A DNA stretch of 64,000 nt from Microdochium bolleyi. Its lineage: Eukaryota > Ascomycota > Sordariomycetes > Xylariales > Microdochiaceae. Positions 1 to 11,936 of the stretch are shown here, in pieces. The stretch lies in the NCBI GenBank assembly GCA_001566295.1, contig KQ964247.1, positions 1,054,001 to 1,118,000 of the forward strand. Reading direction: 5' to 3'. The first letter of the stretch is position 1; every line of letters begins with the position of its first letter. The notes beneath the pieces were generated by a model. It ran no database searches and was not told the origin of the DNA. It saw only the letters and a program-made list of their open reading frames with translations. The position numbers were made by a program, and so were the translations under genes.

Positions 1-232
1 CGGCGGCGAAGCTCGTCGAGGTGCTCTGCGGGCGGCACGTCGATCGGGACAGGGGCCGGTGCTGGGACTGGAAGGGCGAGGAGGTCGTGCCGTGATGGAG
101 GAAGGAGGACGAGGCTGGTGGCTTTGCGGAGAGGAGGGAAGGGAAGGGAGGTCTGGTGAGACGAATGGACACGAGGGCTGTGCGATTTTGTCGTGTCTCA
201 AACCTACAGTCTCTACTATTCCCCCTGCACAT
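1..232 (-). CDS. Possible 5' end of a minus-strand gene, cut by the window edge
   Basis: An ATG on the minus strand at 232 opens a frame that stays open to the window edge (77 codons). The predicted N-terminus is rich in Arg, Ser and Thr and poor in acidic residues, as mitochondrial presequences often are. A second frame over roughly bases 1-130 is also open and looks equally protein-like (it includes the string PVPIDVPPAEHLDEL), so an intron or another start is possible. I do not recognise the product. The 670 bases between it and CHS5 would serve as its promoter. Confidence 0.25.
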   Translation of the reverse strand, partial: MCRGNSRDCRFETRQNRTALVSIRLTRPPFPSLLSAKPPASSSFLHHGTTSSPFQSQHRPLSRSTCRPQSTSTSFAA

Positions 233-904
233 TAGAGTAGTCCGACATTGAGGACCCAGCACACGCAAGAGTTGACGAGGACCAGTGCGATATGCAGCTG
301 CTTCTTAGTATGGACCGCGAGTTTGCAACATCGTATCAACGGGCACCACCGAGGTGGAATCTCCCTCCAAGCCTGAGCGAGGACAGCGGCTCGTATAGAA
401 CAGGGGTTGACGAGTGAGACGAACAGGCGAGGCCGTTCCGATCACAGCTGAGACACTCCAGCCGCGCGACATGTGAATCTATCCAGATCCATCTCGGCCG
501 CATTGTCTCCCAGTTCCGAAGCGCGGTACCCGTCTCGGGTCCACCTGGCACTAACCTAGCAAGCCTGCGGTCGTTTTACTCTCTGCAAGGGAAAGATAGT
601 CCTCGTACCGAAGACCAAAATCTACGTTCGTGTCTTTGGGTGCATGGGAAGGGATCATCGGGTCATGAAGCACTTGTAGACATCCTCAGAAACAAAGCGC
701 CAGTGCTACGACTAGTCACATCACTGAATAAACAGACACTGTGTAGTAACACTGATGCATTGATTACAGCCGCTCCCAAGGTGATCGCAGCTCTGATGCA
801 CCGCATCGTCATGGGAGGTTTGTCGTCTTCGGCCTACCAGACGCCTTGTTCCAAGACGCCTCGCGCCTGCGTTCTCATTACTGCTCAACGGACCCCTCTT
901 CCAC
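233..904. other. Intergenic, 672 bp
   Basis: The stretch lies between the 3' end of CHS5 and the possible gene at the window edge. The ORFs present are short, overlap on both strands and do not resemble known families. It probably holds the CHS5 3' UTR and the promoter of the gene at the edge. Confidence 0.4.
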
Positions 905-2291
905 TCACAGCGCCACGTCCTGGAACGAAGCACCATCGCCCGGCGACGGCGCAGGGTTCTTCTCGTCCTCGTCCTCCAGGCCTGCCGTCACATTCGTGCT
1001 GCTCCCGTTCTGCGACGACGATCTGTCGCCTGTAGCCGGTCTCAGGGCGACCTTCTGCGCGTCCTTGTCCTCAAGGCGCACCTTCTGCTCCGCATCTGCG
1101 GCTCTCGTCTTCTCTGGCTCGTCTTCGGACACATCCTCTTTGTCATCCTCGTCGTTGTCACCTGCCGTCTGATCTTGTGTGGGAGCTGCGGCGCTGCTGC
1201 TGGCTTCCTCGTCCTCCGCCTTGCCTGCGGGCTCCGCAGGCAGCTCCTTGTCCTTGTTGACTGTTGCCGGTGCGGTATTTGTCGGTGTGGAGCTTGCGGG
1301 CGCCTGCGACTGAGGCGCGGGACTGCTTCTGGCCTCGTCGCCATCGCCTGGACCTGGCCGTACCGCGTCGAGGTAGAACTTGGTGACGCCCAGAATCCTG
1401 CCGCTCCGCTCGCAGGCCTCAACCCATTCCGGCCGCACGACGGGGATGTTCATCTCGACGGCCTTCTCCCAGGGCACGCCCCGGCCCTCGGTCGTCACGA
1501 AGTGCGTCGTGTCGATGCGCACGCTGTCGGCAATCTTGGCGCCGATGCGCTCCACGGCGGCCGTCAGGTTCTCGCGCGTGGCCGCGGGCAGGATACCAGT
1601 CGTGATGGTGACGCCGCTGAGGTCCGTCATCTTGTGCGTCCGGACGGTGACCTGCTTCGAGGCGAAAGTTCCGGCTGTCGTGCGCAGGACGAGGTGGAAC
1701 GTGTACTCTGTGTCGACGGCGAGGCCGCTGATCTTCGTGCTGTGCATCTGCAGAGGCCGCGGGATGTTACCGGCCTTCTGACCATTGCGGAAGAGCGAGA
1801 GCGAGATCAGGTTGGCCGTGGCGAGCTCCATGGGATCCCACTCGAGGACGACCGAGGTCTGGGTGGCATTGCGACAGCGCAGGACGGGCGTCACAGGCTC
1901 GGCGGCGCCGAACGCGCTGAAGATGCGGTCTTGCAGAGTAGAGAACTGCTTCTCGGCGGCCGACTCGGCGGCGTTATTGCGCGCGACTGTGATGTCGACA
2001 ATGGAGCCGGACGTGATGTTGGGCGGGAGGAGAATCGACGGGAATTCGATCTAGAGCGTCCAAACAGGTCCGAGGTTAGCAAATTGAGTTTGCGCATAGC
2101 TCTAGCATTGGGCAAATCGTAGCCTCCGGGCTGAAGGCACAGCTTTCGGGATCGATGCCGCCAAGCTTGCCGTTGTTTGCGCCGACGTTACCACCGCCTG
2201 AAAGGGGGAGATCACATACTAGCCGCTTGTCGGGGGTCAGGAGCACGGTGACGCCAGCGTCAACCTTGCCGACAGTGAGCGAGACGAGCAT
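905..2291 (-). CDS. CHS5: Chs5-family exomer subunit (FN3-BRCT protein)
   Basis: Two exons, 2291-2220 and 2050-905, encode 405 residues. The intron (2219-2051) starts GTATGT, has a GCTAAC branch and ends CTAG. Removing it joins the short first exon (MLVSLTVGKVDAG) in frame to a second beginning IEFPSILLPPN, the N-terminal segment by which Chs5 dimerises and binds its ChAP partners. A fibronectin type III domain follows (about 78-162), then a BRCT domain (about 167-251, including the string VVRPEWVEAC). The C-terminal 150 residues are acidic, Ser/Ala/Glu rich and probably disordered. In yeast Chs5 scaffolds the exomer coat at the trans-Golgi and exports chitin synthase Chs3 to the bud neck. 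The FN3-BRCT order and the N-terminal exon make this assignment firm; cargo in this fungus is inferred. Confidence 0.93.
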
Positions 2292-2844
2292 CTTGTCGCT
2301 TGCCCTTGTGGTCGCGCAGTTCTGCGTAGATGCGGGAGGGCGTCGGTCGGATCGCAGCTGTGGAATTGGGTCGCAGGAAGTGGTTGAGGGCAGTGGTGTC
2401 TTGGTGGGAAGTTGGGCAAGGTCCAGTTGTGTTGCTGGGCCTGGCGTCAGCGCAATGCAGGGGTCGATAGCCGTGGTTGCGCAAGCTTCAACGTGTCAGG
2501 CACGAGCTGCGCAGGGGGGTCGGCATTGTCGTCACAGGCACAGCTCCACCACAGCAGCATCGTTCCTGCTCAGATCGTGACGTCCACAACCTTCAATATT
2601 CTCAGCTTCAATACTCGTCCGTGATTAGTCTCACTGCATCGTTGAGGCCATGTTAATCATAGTCAATCTCAAAAATTTGTCACGAGATGCTAGTACTTAT
2701 TGACCAGGGACCTGTGGTGACGACAAAGTGCCACTTTCGGAAAGCTCAGCTCTAGCGACATTCTAGCCCAGTATTCATAAGCCTCTAGTGGTTCATTGTT
2801 ATGGACCTTGATTTATATTCGTTCTCGCTGGACGCATATTCTAC
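2292..2844. other. Intergenic, CHS5 promoter and downstream gene 3' end
   Basis: This 553 bp gap separates the CHS5 start from the stop of the next minus-strand gene. It is somewhat AT-rich around 2620-2830, as expected for a 3' UTR and terminator region. No coding potential or repeat was recognised. Confidence 0.4.
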
Positions 2845-3864
2845 TTAGAAGCTGGCCTCGGGCGTCCGCTTCCACTGGGCTCGTTCGTGTGGTCTTGGGC
2901 CTGACTTTCGGAACTGACCTTCGGGCCTCCCTCTAACTTCCGCGTGGCTGTCCTCCTCTCGAGGCCGTCTTCTTGACACCTCGCGCTTCATTGGGCGTGC
3001 TTCTGCCACCCTCTCAGACTTCTGTCTGGAGCCGGCATCATCTGAGCCAAGATCAGACTCGATCTGTCGCAGGATCACCCTCATCTGTGCCACCAGCTGC
3101 TCAAACGCCGTATGCATGACAGGCTTCGCATCACCACGAATCTTGACCGTCCCCACGAGCCGCAGGTACTTCGAGACAATCAGCTCCCCGCTGCCGTCCA
3201 TGTATACCGGCCGCGTCTCCTCCTCCTTCCTCTCGATGGTCTCTCCCGCCGCCGCTGCCGCTGCCACAGCGCGCCGGCCGTACCGATCGTACCCTCTCTG
3301 TCCCAGCGCGGTGCGGAAAGCATGCCTCATCCTGCGCTGCGCCTCGTGGCACACAAAGATGGACGCGCTCGACGGCGGTGCTACGGCGCGCAGCCAGAGC
3401 GGCTCCTCCGCCTTCTTGGCGACGTAGTGGTCCAGCAGCGTCGCGCGGAACGGGTGATCGTCCCGGTCGACGTACTTGAAGTGCTTCTCGTCAAAGGTGT
3501 GCGCGGGCGTGATCGAGACGGACAGCGAGACCCGGTCGCGGATGGTGGCCGGCCAGCTGATACGGACGCCGCGCATGCTGTTGGGGAGGAAGATCTGGTG
3601 CCGGCTCGAGAACGCCTTGAGTTGGTTGTCGAGGACTACGGGCCGGCCGTCGATCATGGCTGTAGACCAGGCCGCCTGAGGGAGACGTTTGCCTGACGGA
3701 GACTCTCCCGCTGCTTTGGGTGGGTTGTGGTGGAAAGATCTCCTCGATGGAGCTTCACCCCATGAAGCTGGGCCATTGGGGTTTATGCCACCCATACATA
3801 TTGGTGGGCTACGCAGGACATGTCGACTTGTGAGCTGTCGAAGTGTACCGAGGGAGCTCTTCAT
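2845..3864 (-). CDS. Conserved fungal protein, probable mitochondrial targeting
   Basis: Single-exon frame of 339 residues. The open frame extends upstream to 4119, but its first codon there is TTG; the first ATG is at 3864 (MKSSLGTLRQLTSRHVLRSP), so I start there. The first 50 residues are basic and hydroxylated and lack acidic residues until Glu41, ending in an RRSFHHNPP-type stretch that looks like a mitochondrial presequence with a cleavage site. The middle (about 70-240) is well structured; it includes DDHPFRATLLDHYVAKKAEE and a region rich in aromatic and basic residues. An Ala run interrupts it near 215. The last 70 residues are highly charged, Arg/Glu rich and likely disordered. I do not recognise a domain, so no function is proposed. 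Mitochondrial location is inferred from composition only. Confidence 0.7.
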   Translation of the reverse strand: MKSSLGTLRQLTSRHVLRSPPICMGGINPNGPASWGEAPSRRSFHHNPPKAAGESPSGKRLPQAAWSTAMIDGRPVVLDNQLKAFSSRHQIFLPNSMRGVRISWPATIRDRVSLSVSITPAHTFDEKHFKYVDRDDHPFRATLLDHYVAKKAEEPLWLRAVAPPSSASIFVCHEAQRRMRHAFRTALGQRGYDRYGRRAVAAAAAAGETIERKEEETRPVYMDGSGELIVSKYLRLVGTVKIRGDAKPVMHTAFEQLVAQMRVILRQIESDLGSDDAGSRQKSERVAEARPMKREVSRRRPREEDSHAEVRGRPEGQFRKSGPRPHERAQWKRTPEASF

Positions 3865-4676
3865 GACGGTGATCTGGGCACTGATTCGGTGGACTGCCTT
3901 GCGCTCATGGCTGCATACTGTACGGAAGCCGCCACGATAGCGATTCTCGGGTAGTTCGCTTATGCAGAAAACTAAAGCTTCTGGGGCATACCCTGGGGTA
4001 ATGAAGACTTGTTGCAGAAGTGTGTTCAAGAGAGACTGCCATCCTTGACTGGCTCCAACAAGCTTGGTTCCCAGGCTTGGTTGTAGAGACACTTTATCGA
4101 TAAGCCACACACCAGGCAATTACAGTTGAAGTCACAACCAGGAACATGCACCATCAATGGGAGTGGCACCGCTTTAAGTATACCAACGCTCTGAGTGATT
4201 GCCTAAACACAAAGATGAGGTATATAGTAGGCTGTATGCCAGGTTGACCTGGCATAATTTCCCTCGTCCTAGCTTGCCATTGCGCCTGAACTCCCCACTT
4301 ATGACGGAGAGCATCTGATCCATAGTGTACTTCGTACTGATCCTTGACACATGAAGCACAAGGCTGCGTTTGCCCCACGGGACTAGTCCGAGACCAACAC
4401 AGAATAATGTTCTTTGACCAAACGCGACCCGGTCTTCACCCTATTGTTGCCTTCTTATGCCATCCAATACTTGGTAGAGGGGTCCGAAGCCTTGAAGATG
4501 AGGGCTGGCCCCTGTATGATGTCTTTCTTGGCCAAACGTCTGTGTGTCTCCCATCGCGAAGAACGCTACGTTTGATAGCCAGGATTGTTGATACTGTCTT
4601 GTAATATTGGACGATATCGCGGCTTCTGTCTTGGGGCAGAAGCAAGCGGGCGAGGCGCATCGGCGGCAACTGTTCT
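3865..4676. other. Intergenic, 812 bp
   Basis: The stretch lies between the LAS17 stop and the start of the previous minus-strand gene. The part up to 4119 is an open extension of that gene without an ATG. No other coding signal, RNA gene or repeat was seen; it should contain the LAS17 3' UTR and the promoter of the 2845-3864 gene. Confidence 0.4.
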
Positions 4677-6649
4677 CTACCAGTCGTCGTCACTTTTCTC
4701 ATCGTCTATACAATCAGTCAGCGACAGTCACAATTCAAGGAACGTTGAAGGGTGCTTTTTCAACTTACCACTGTCGCGAACCTTGGCCTTCCGCTTCTGC
4801 AGAGCTGCGGCAAGTGCATCGGCCATGCCACCACCAGCTCCGGCTCCAGCTCCTGCTGGAGCAGCACTTCCGGACGAGCCTACATCCGAGCCACCAGGCA
4901 CAGCCGCTGCGCTTCGGTCTCTGATCTTGCTCCTATCAACTTTCTTCAACCCTCCAATTCCGCCCACCTTTTGAATGTCGCCCAGCATGGCCGATCGTCC
5001 AGCAGGGACAGATGGCAGCGCTGGTGCACCGCCCGCGGGCGGTGGCGGGGGAGGAGGCGGAGGAACACCTCCACTGGGCGGTGGAGGAGGCGGTGGGGGA
5101 GGAGGAGGAGCTCCTGCACCTCCAGGTGGCGGAGGGGGCGGAGGAGGTGGAGGAACACCACTTGTTGGCGGCGGCGGCACTGCGTTGCGTGGCGGAGGTG
5201 CTGGCACAGGCCGTGAAGAGGCCGGTGGTGGCGGTGGTGCGGTCGAGCCTGGCACTTTCGGAGGGAGCGCCGGAGGCGGTCCGCTCGGAAGCAGCGGGGA
5301 ACGCGCTTGGTCGCGCGGCGGAGGTGGCGGTGCCGGACCACGCGCTGGCGGCGGCGGAGGGTTGCTGCTCAACCTCTGACCAGTGAATGGTGGCGGTACG
5401 CCGAACCTGTGGCCATGTGAATCGTCTTTGTCCTCGATCGGTGTCTTGGCTGGTCGAGGTGGCGGAGGTGGACCAGGGACCGCTGGGGTTGGTCGCGACG
5501 CTGGCTGGGAATGCGCGTACTTTCCAGCATCGGGCAACGCGGGCGGAGCCTTGAACCGCGGAGCTGGCGGCGCAGGCGGTTCTTGTGGTGGTGTGGGCTC
5601 TCGAGGGGCGGGCGGCTCGGGCGCCTTTGCTGATCTCCGTGGTGCTGGGGGCGGAGGAGGCCCTCCTCGGCGAGAGCCTGATGAGGATGGTCCGTTTGAG
5701 GGAGGCGGAGGGGGCGGGGGCGGTGCTCGACTCGAAGAGCCGTTCGCGGCTGAGGGTGGGCCTGGAGGCGGAGGAGGTGCTGCAGGAGGCTGCCTTGATG
5801 TTGCGGTCTCTGCCGGAGGCGCGCCGCCCTGTTGCTCCAGAAATTCAACAATAAAGCCTTGGTTCTCTTTGATAAAGTCATCAGTGAGACCTTGTTCGCG
5901 TAGGAAATTGCCGAAGTTGTCGCGCCAGTCTGGATCATAAGCTTCGAGTTCGGTGAATTCGGACGACGGCAGTGGTCTGGAGAAGCCATTGGCACTGCCC
6001 GAATGTGTGCGGGCGTGGGATTGAACGGGCGCAGGCGGTAGGCTGTTTCGAGGCGACTCTGGCGGCGTAGGAGCAGTCGAGTGCCTATGCCCCCCAAATA
6101 TGCCGCCCAGGAAACTCTTGTGTCCCCCACTCGAAGCTTGAGAAGCACCGCCGAACGGCGTGTTCCGCGTCGCCTTCGAGGCATTCTTTTCCCGTTCGTC
6201 CATCTTCTTCTTGAACTGTTTTGCCTCTTTCTCGTCCACGAAGGACAACCCAACAAGGCAGTCTTCGGTCTCGAACGAGTGGAAGAATGTGCGATCTTGG
6301 TTATAGTTCCAGGTATCGTAGATCTCCTGATCCCATATCACGCCTCGGCCAGCGGGCTATCGAAGTCAACATCAATAACAGAGTCCTCTTATGTGCCATG
6401 GCTGCTGGTACCAGATCCCATGATAGGGGTTTGACTTACAGAAACGTCAACCAGCTTGACCCAGTACGTGTTTCCGACCAAGTCATTGGACAGCACCACG
6501 GCGCCTTGCAAGCCCGTATAGCTCCATCTTGTGCGATCAGGGTACGCGGCATATAGCTTGGCGACCGCAACAGCCTGGATCTTGTTTGTCTGCTTGGGGA
6601 CGACTCGTTTGACGGTCTCCTTGTCCTCTTCGCTCAAGATCGACGGCAT
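4677..6649 (-). CDS. LAS17: WASP-family actin nucleation promoting factor Las17
   Basis: Three exons, 6649-6440, 6356-4769 and 4705-4677, encode 608 residues. Both introns have GTAAGT donors. Exon 1 plus the start of exon 2 form the WH1 domain (about 1-115, with GVIWDQEIYDTWNYNQDRTF). A conserved helical block follows (YDPDWRDNFGNFLREQGL), then about 300 residues of polyproline and SH3-ligand sequence. A WH2 actin-binding motif begins near 524 (RSAMLGDIQKVGG...LKKV). The tiny last exon supplies the acidic tail DDEKSDDDW with the terminal Trp that contacts Arp2/3; reading through the second intron instead would lose it. No CRIB motif was seen, as in yeast Las17. The protein activates Arp2/3 at endocytic patches. 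The splice structure restores every expected domain, so confidence is high. Confidence 0.95.
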
Positions 6650-8021
6650 CTTGAGCGTACGATCGAGAGCTGTCGCGTGCTCGAATGTTGTGAGGGGCGT
6701 GGACGATGGCAGCCAAAAGTCCTGGAAGCTGATCGCTCAAGGATTTGAGATGCCCTAAGACGACTCAACGACTGTGTCGACAACCACAACCCAGCGTGGC
6801 CAGCAGCGGGCTTGTCACGGTGTGGTTATGGCGCAGGAGCGCCAGCAGTCGAGGGCCAGCCCTGCGAAGAGGCGGGATCGTCCTGGGGGTGCGCAGGTGC
6901 GGAGAATGGGGGTCGAGCGGTGTCGAGGGCGGTGCGAGAGGTTGTGGTCTGGCACTTCTCGCGGAGAGGCTGGAGGTTGCGGTTGACGCAAGTGGGAAAA
7001 GGGCTCGTACGGAGTAGCGGTGGTCGATCAGTAGGGCTACAGGAGCAGTTGGAAGCTCTAGAACATGTGGATAAGAAGACTGGCAGTGCGGCACCTGGTG
7101 GGTGGCCTCCTGTCGAGCAGGGCGTGTGCGTGCGTGTGGGTGACGCTGTGCTGGGCCAGGGTGGGACGACCTGACTTGGACACTCATGGAGCTGGTGGAG
7201 GCTGGGCTTGGACCGAGAAATTCTGGGGCCGGCAGCGTCAGCCTGCACCTTCCTGCCCCGCCGCCTGCCTGCCCGAGGAATCCACCTGCAGCCAACAGAA
7301 TTGTTGCAAGCACCGCGCAATAGCCGTTCAAGTTGACGATGCTCGTGTCTCTTCGAGGAGGGCGGTGGAGACATGTCAGCTCTCTATGGGCGGAGGCGGG
7401 ACGATCGTGCCTCAGAATGGCTCAGAGCAGCACGCCGTCGGAGGAGCGCGGGCCGCAAAGCTGAAGACGATGGCAGCTTAAGATCAAGACCCGGGTCTTC
7501 CACCTCACGCGTGGTGCATTTCCCCTGGCTAGTTTCATGTCCTCAAGTTGCGCAGTACACAATTGCCCCCTGTGGCAGTCATCAATCGCTATCTTGACGC
7601 TCAATTCGGCTGTTTGAGGTCACAAGCAAAGAAATAAAAAGTCTGCCTAAGATGTATGGTGGGGTAAACTGGCTGTCAACCTAGCTCTTCTTTACTTTGA
7701 GCTACGTCAGCCTCTCGACTGACTTACGGAGGAAGCCTGCTCGGGAAACGCGCAAGAATGTGAGGGTTGATGGTCCGGAAACAATATTGCCCCTAGGACG
7801 GCCGGGGACCGGGCCTTGGGAACGTACGCTTCGACCTCGGCATTCTGTAGCAGCACTCTAGACACGCTATGCACAAACACAACATTGGGAGACAGGCACA
7901 CAGCTGGGCAATGGTTGGCTCAGTCAACGTTGATTATAACCACCCTCCAGATCTTCTAATGGTGGTATTCTGTCGTGTCTCATCGCTCATGGTATCGTAC
8001 AGGAAACCGGGCCCTCGCTGC
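6650..8021. other. Intergenic, 1.37 kb upstream of LAS17
   Basis: No gene is supported here. Several overlapping GC-rich ORFs of up to 188 codons occur on both strands between 6740 and 7480; they lack conserved motifs and are probably chance frames in a promoter and leader region. The right end carries the 3' UTR of the small protein gene at 8022. Confidence 0.4.
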
Positions 8022-8314
8022 CTACTTGTTCAGCTCCTTGGCCTTGGCGAGGCGCTCCTCCTTGGTGCCCTCGAAGTCGGGCATGTTCTGGGGAACCGCA
8101 GGGCCGGGGCCGGCCTTGTGGGCGGAGAAGGCGTCCTTCGCCGCGTGCTCGGGGACGGGCTGGACCTTGAACTCCTTCTCGGTCTCGGGCTTCTGTGAAG
8201 TTGCAAGATGGTCAGATCATGTTTGCAAGGCTGCAGTACACAGAGCTGCTGCAGGTCGACTGTTGAAGAAGCCGCGATTGAAGTACTGACCTTGTTGACG
8301 TTGTCGGAAGGCAT
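8022..8314 (-). CDS. Small conserved fungal protein, 64 residues
   Basis: Two exons, 8314-8291 and 8192-8022. The first encodes only MPSDNVNK; the intron starts GTCAGT and ends TTCACAG, and the phase is 0. The mature product is hydrophilic, with a Lys/Glu-rich centre (KPETEKEFKVQPVPEHAAKD) followed by AGPGPAVPQNMPDFEGTKEE and a Lys-rich helix-like end. It has no signal peptide or membrane segment and is probably soluble and mostly disordered. I believe similar tiny proteins occur widely in Pezizomycotina, but I know of no assigned function. It is divergently arranged with RAD1 over a 743 bp shared upstream region. Confidence 0.72.
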
Positions 8315-9057
8315 GATGAAATGCTGTGTATATGCTGGATGTAAAGGGCGAAGTTGTTCGGGTGGCTGCTTTCTGTCTATCTGGTGTTTTGCTTTGATCC
8401 TTGGAGCGCCTCCGCCAAACTTGAAAAGCAGGCTTCTTGATCTTTAAGTACAAACAGGATGTCGGCATCGGCGGGCTTCGCGCCGTGCCACAGTGATGAC
8501 GTATGGGGTACCGTGACAGGAACCCCTCACCACACACACTCTGAGCTGGACTGCGTTGGTGGCGGGCGAGTGTCTCGGGGTGCACCTGCACCTGCCTAAG
8601 ACCACCTCGGGCACCACGGACAATCGCATCGCCTATTCGCGGGTCTCGGGCTGCAGCCTGGATGCACACACGACAACCGCGTCATACACCACCCAAGCCT
8701 CTCGGCTTGCTTATACGGCCGGAGCCGCCTCACTGTCAGCCAGCACAGCTGCCAAGGTGTCTGAGTCGAGGAGGAGCCTCGACGCAAATGATAGGACATC
8801 GACTGCGACGGACCCGCTTGCCCCCAACTCCAGCGGCCCGCGTCCGCACTACGCACTCATACCTGCTGCGACGCGACTTGCACAAAGACATATCGGACTG
8901 GTGACACTGAATCTTGGCAGGTGACCCGGGCGACTTGCGACTGTGCAGCTGCGAAGCCGAATCTCTCCAGGTCTCTCTGGCCATGCGGGTACTTCCTTGA
9001 TAAGCCCCGACCTCGCGACTGGCCCCGACTCGGCCGGCAGACGCCTTGGCCGCATCC
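8315..9057. other. Divergent promoter region between the small protein and RAD1
   Basis: The two flanking genes start at 8314 (minus) and 9058 (plus), so these 743 bp must hold both promoters. No clear TATA box or coding frame was identified. Confidence 0.5.
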
Positions 9058-11936
9058 ATGTCTGCCAATTCTGCTCCTCAGCCGGTCAAACTATCGTTGC
9101 CACTGGTGAGCATATCCAATCCCCCCGACGGATCCATCTAGAGACCTGACATGCTTCTGGCGGCACGCAGGAATATCAGCAGGCTCTGTTCCAGGAGCTT
9201 CGCAAGGAAGATGAGCTCGTTGTTCTGGCGAAGGGGCTAGGCCTGATGCGCCTCGTCACCAACTTGCTGCACAGTTATGATGCTGCCGGCAACAACCTCA
9301 TCATCGTGGTCGGCGCAGAAGACCGCGAGAATGCCTGGATTGGCGAAGCCCTGGCAGAGCATGCCGCCATCAGCATGTCCCCAAAGGCCAGAGGCCTCAC
9401 TGTGGTCAACACGGACTTCACGAGCGTGGCTGCCCGGGAACGGATGTACGCCCAGGGTGGTGTGTACAGCATCACCTCACGAATCCTCGTAGTCGACCTC
9501 CTCACCACGCTGCTCGACCCGGAACGCATCACCGGTGTGATGGTGCTCCACGCAGACAAGGTCATTGCTACCTCCTTGGAGGCGTTCATCCTGCGTATAT
9601 ACCGCCAGAAAAACAAGGTCGGATTCTTGAAGGCCTTCTCGGACAGTCCGGATCCATTCACTATCGGCTTCTCCCCACTGGCAACCATGATGCGGAATCT
9701 CTTTCTGCGAAAAGCTTCCCTCTGGCCTCGCTTCCACGTGACCGTCGCAGGCTCACTAGAGGGCAAGAAAAAAGCCGAGGTTATTGAGCTGGAAGTGCCA
9801 ATGACAGATTCCATGCGGGAGATCCAGCAAGCAATCATGGAGTGCGTCGAAGTAAGCATACAAGAGCTGAAGAAGGGAAACACCGGGCTGGAAATGGACG
9901 ACTGGAACCTTGACAGTGCTCTGCTCAAGAACTTTGATATCATGGTACGACGGCAGCTTGATCCTAACTGGCATCGTGTCAGCTGGAAGACCAAACAGAT
10001 TGTCAGCGACCTGACTGTCCTCCGGAGTATGCTTCACTCAGTCTTGGCCTACGACTCGGTCTCGTTCCTTCAACACCTCGACACGATACACGCTGCCCAC
10101 TCGCCACAGCCTGGGTCAACACGACAGACGCAGCCACCATGGATGTTTCTCGAGTCAGCACACACAATCTTCAACACCGCAAAACAGAGGGTGTACAACA
10201 GCAACGCGAAGCCGACGGAGAACACCACGATCGATTCCTTGAAGCCTGTCCTCGAAGAGCTGCCAAAATGGGCCGTACTAGGCGAAGTGCTCGAGGAGAT
10301 CGACCGGGATCTGTACTTCGAGCCGCCACTGCGAGATGACTCGAATGGGACGATCCTGATAATGTGCTCGGACACGGCGACGTGCCGGCAACTCCGCGAG
10401 TATCTCCAATCCATGCACGTCAAGCCACCGAAAGAATCGGAAGATGCGCAGGACGACCCAGACTCCCCAAAAGTGTCTGCCGCTTTCATGATGCGCAAGA
10501 AACTCCGCCAGTACCTTAACTGGAAACGACAGTTCGCCCAGATCAGCTCGACGCTTTTTTCGGAGAACCAGAAGGCCCTTGACAGTGCCCTCGACCCACG
10601 AATAGCAAAGGGCAACTACAAAGGCAAAGCAGCTCTGAACAAGCGTCGCAGAGTTCGTGGAGGAGGATCCGTCGGTTCTAATCCGAGCCGTGGCGCCAAC
10701 GGTACTGTAGTCCAGTACTTTGAAAAGCCCAGCGAGGTTACCGACCTTATGAACGAGATCAAGATCACCGAGGAGGAGGCAAGCCTCAAGGCCGACATCA
10801 TCGCAGATCCGCTCGAAGACATGGACGAGTTCTACGAGCTCTACGAGATGCAGGACCTCGTGGTGATCCACGCATTTGAGGGCGACCAGGACGAACACAT
10901 CCTCGAGGAAGTCAAACCGCGCTATATCATCATGTATGAGCCGGACGCGGCGTTCATCCGGCGCATCGAGGTGTACCGGTCGTCGCACAACGACCGCAAC
11001 GTGCGTGTCTACTTCATGTTCTATGGCGGCTCCGTCGAGGAGCAGCGGTACTTGGCCACCGTGCGCCGGGAGAAGGACTCGTTCACGCGGCTGATCAAGG
11101 AGCGTGCGAGCATGTCGGTTGTCATGACGGTGGAGGGCAAAGGCGTCGAGGACCCCCAGGAGGCCTTTCTGCGCACTGTCAACACGCGCATTGCAGGCGG
11201 CGGGCGCCTCGCGGCAACGGCACAACCGCCCCGTGTCGTCGTCGACGTGCGCGAGTTCCGCTCTTCCCTGCCCTCCCTGCTGCACGGCCGCAGCATGATC
11301 ATCGTCCCCTGCATGCTCACCGTGGGCGACTACATCCTGTCCCCGCAGATCTGCGTCGAGCGGAAATCCGTAAGCGATCTGATCAGCTCGTTCAAGGACG
11401 GGCGCCTGTACAATCAGTGCGAGACCATGTTCCAGCACTACCGGAACCCGATGCTGCTCATCGAGTTCGACCAGAACAAGTCGTTCACCCTCGAGCCCTT
11501 TGCGGACCTGTCGGGCAACCTCAAGTCCGTGAACCCCAACGAGGCCCCCTCGGACCTGCAGTCGAAGCTGGTCCTCCTGACGCTAGCCTTCCCCCGGCTG
11601 CGCGTGATTTGGAGCAGCAGCCCTTACGAGACTGCCGAGATCTTCGAAGGCCTCAAGACGCAGCAGGAGGAGCCCGACCCGATCCAGGCCGTGCGCGCGG
11701 GCCTGGACAGGGACTCGCGCGCCGAAGACCAGGCGTTCAACCTAGAGCCGCACGACATGCTCGCCGTGGTGCCCGGCGTGACCCCCAAGAACATCAAGAA
11801 CCTGACACTCAAGGCCGAGAACATCCGCGAGGTCGCCAACATGACGGTCGACGAGCTCGAGCCCATGGTCGGTCGCGAGGCAGGGCGGCAGATCTTTGGG
11901 TTCTTTGATCGGAACCTCATCGATGTCGACGACTGA
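9058..11936 (+). CDS. RAD1: XPF/Rad1 structure-specific DNA repair endonuclease, catalytic subunit
   Basis: Two exons, 9058-9105 and 9171-11936, give 937 residues. Exon 1 encodes MSANSAPQPVKLSLPL; the 65-base intron has a GTGAGC donor and ends CACGCAG, joining to EYQQALFQELRKEDELVVLA, a typical XPF N-terminus. Residues up to about 650 form the degenerate, helicase-like half. The ERCC4 nuclease domain follows, with the metal-binding sequence GDYILSPQICVERKSVSDLI (Glu at about 746 in ERK). The C-terminus has tandem helix-hairpin-helix motifs (VVPGVTPKNIKNLTLKAENI) that bind the Rad10/ERCC1 partner and DNA. The enzyme makes the 5' incision in nucleotide excision repair and trims flaps in single-strand annealing and crosslink repair. 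All key residues are intact and no frame disruption is seen. Confidence 0.96.

Noticed and set aside
3865..4119. N-terminal extension of the 2845-3864 gene
   Set aside because: Its first codon is TTG, not ATG, and the internal ATG begins a targeting-type sequence.
4975..5940. Poly-Gly ORFs on the plus strand
   Set aside because: Reverse complement of the LAS17 polyproline region.
10278..11438. 386-codon minus-strand ORF
   Set aside because: Antisense to RAD1/XPF over its nuclease half; Arg/His/Val-rich shadow.
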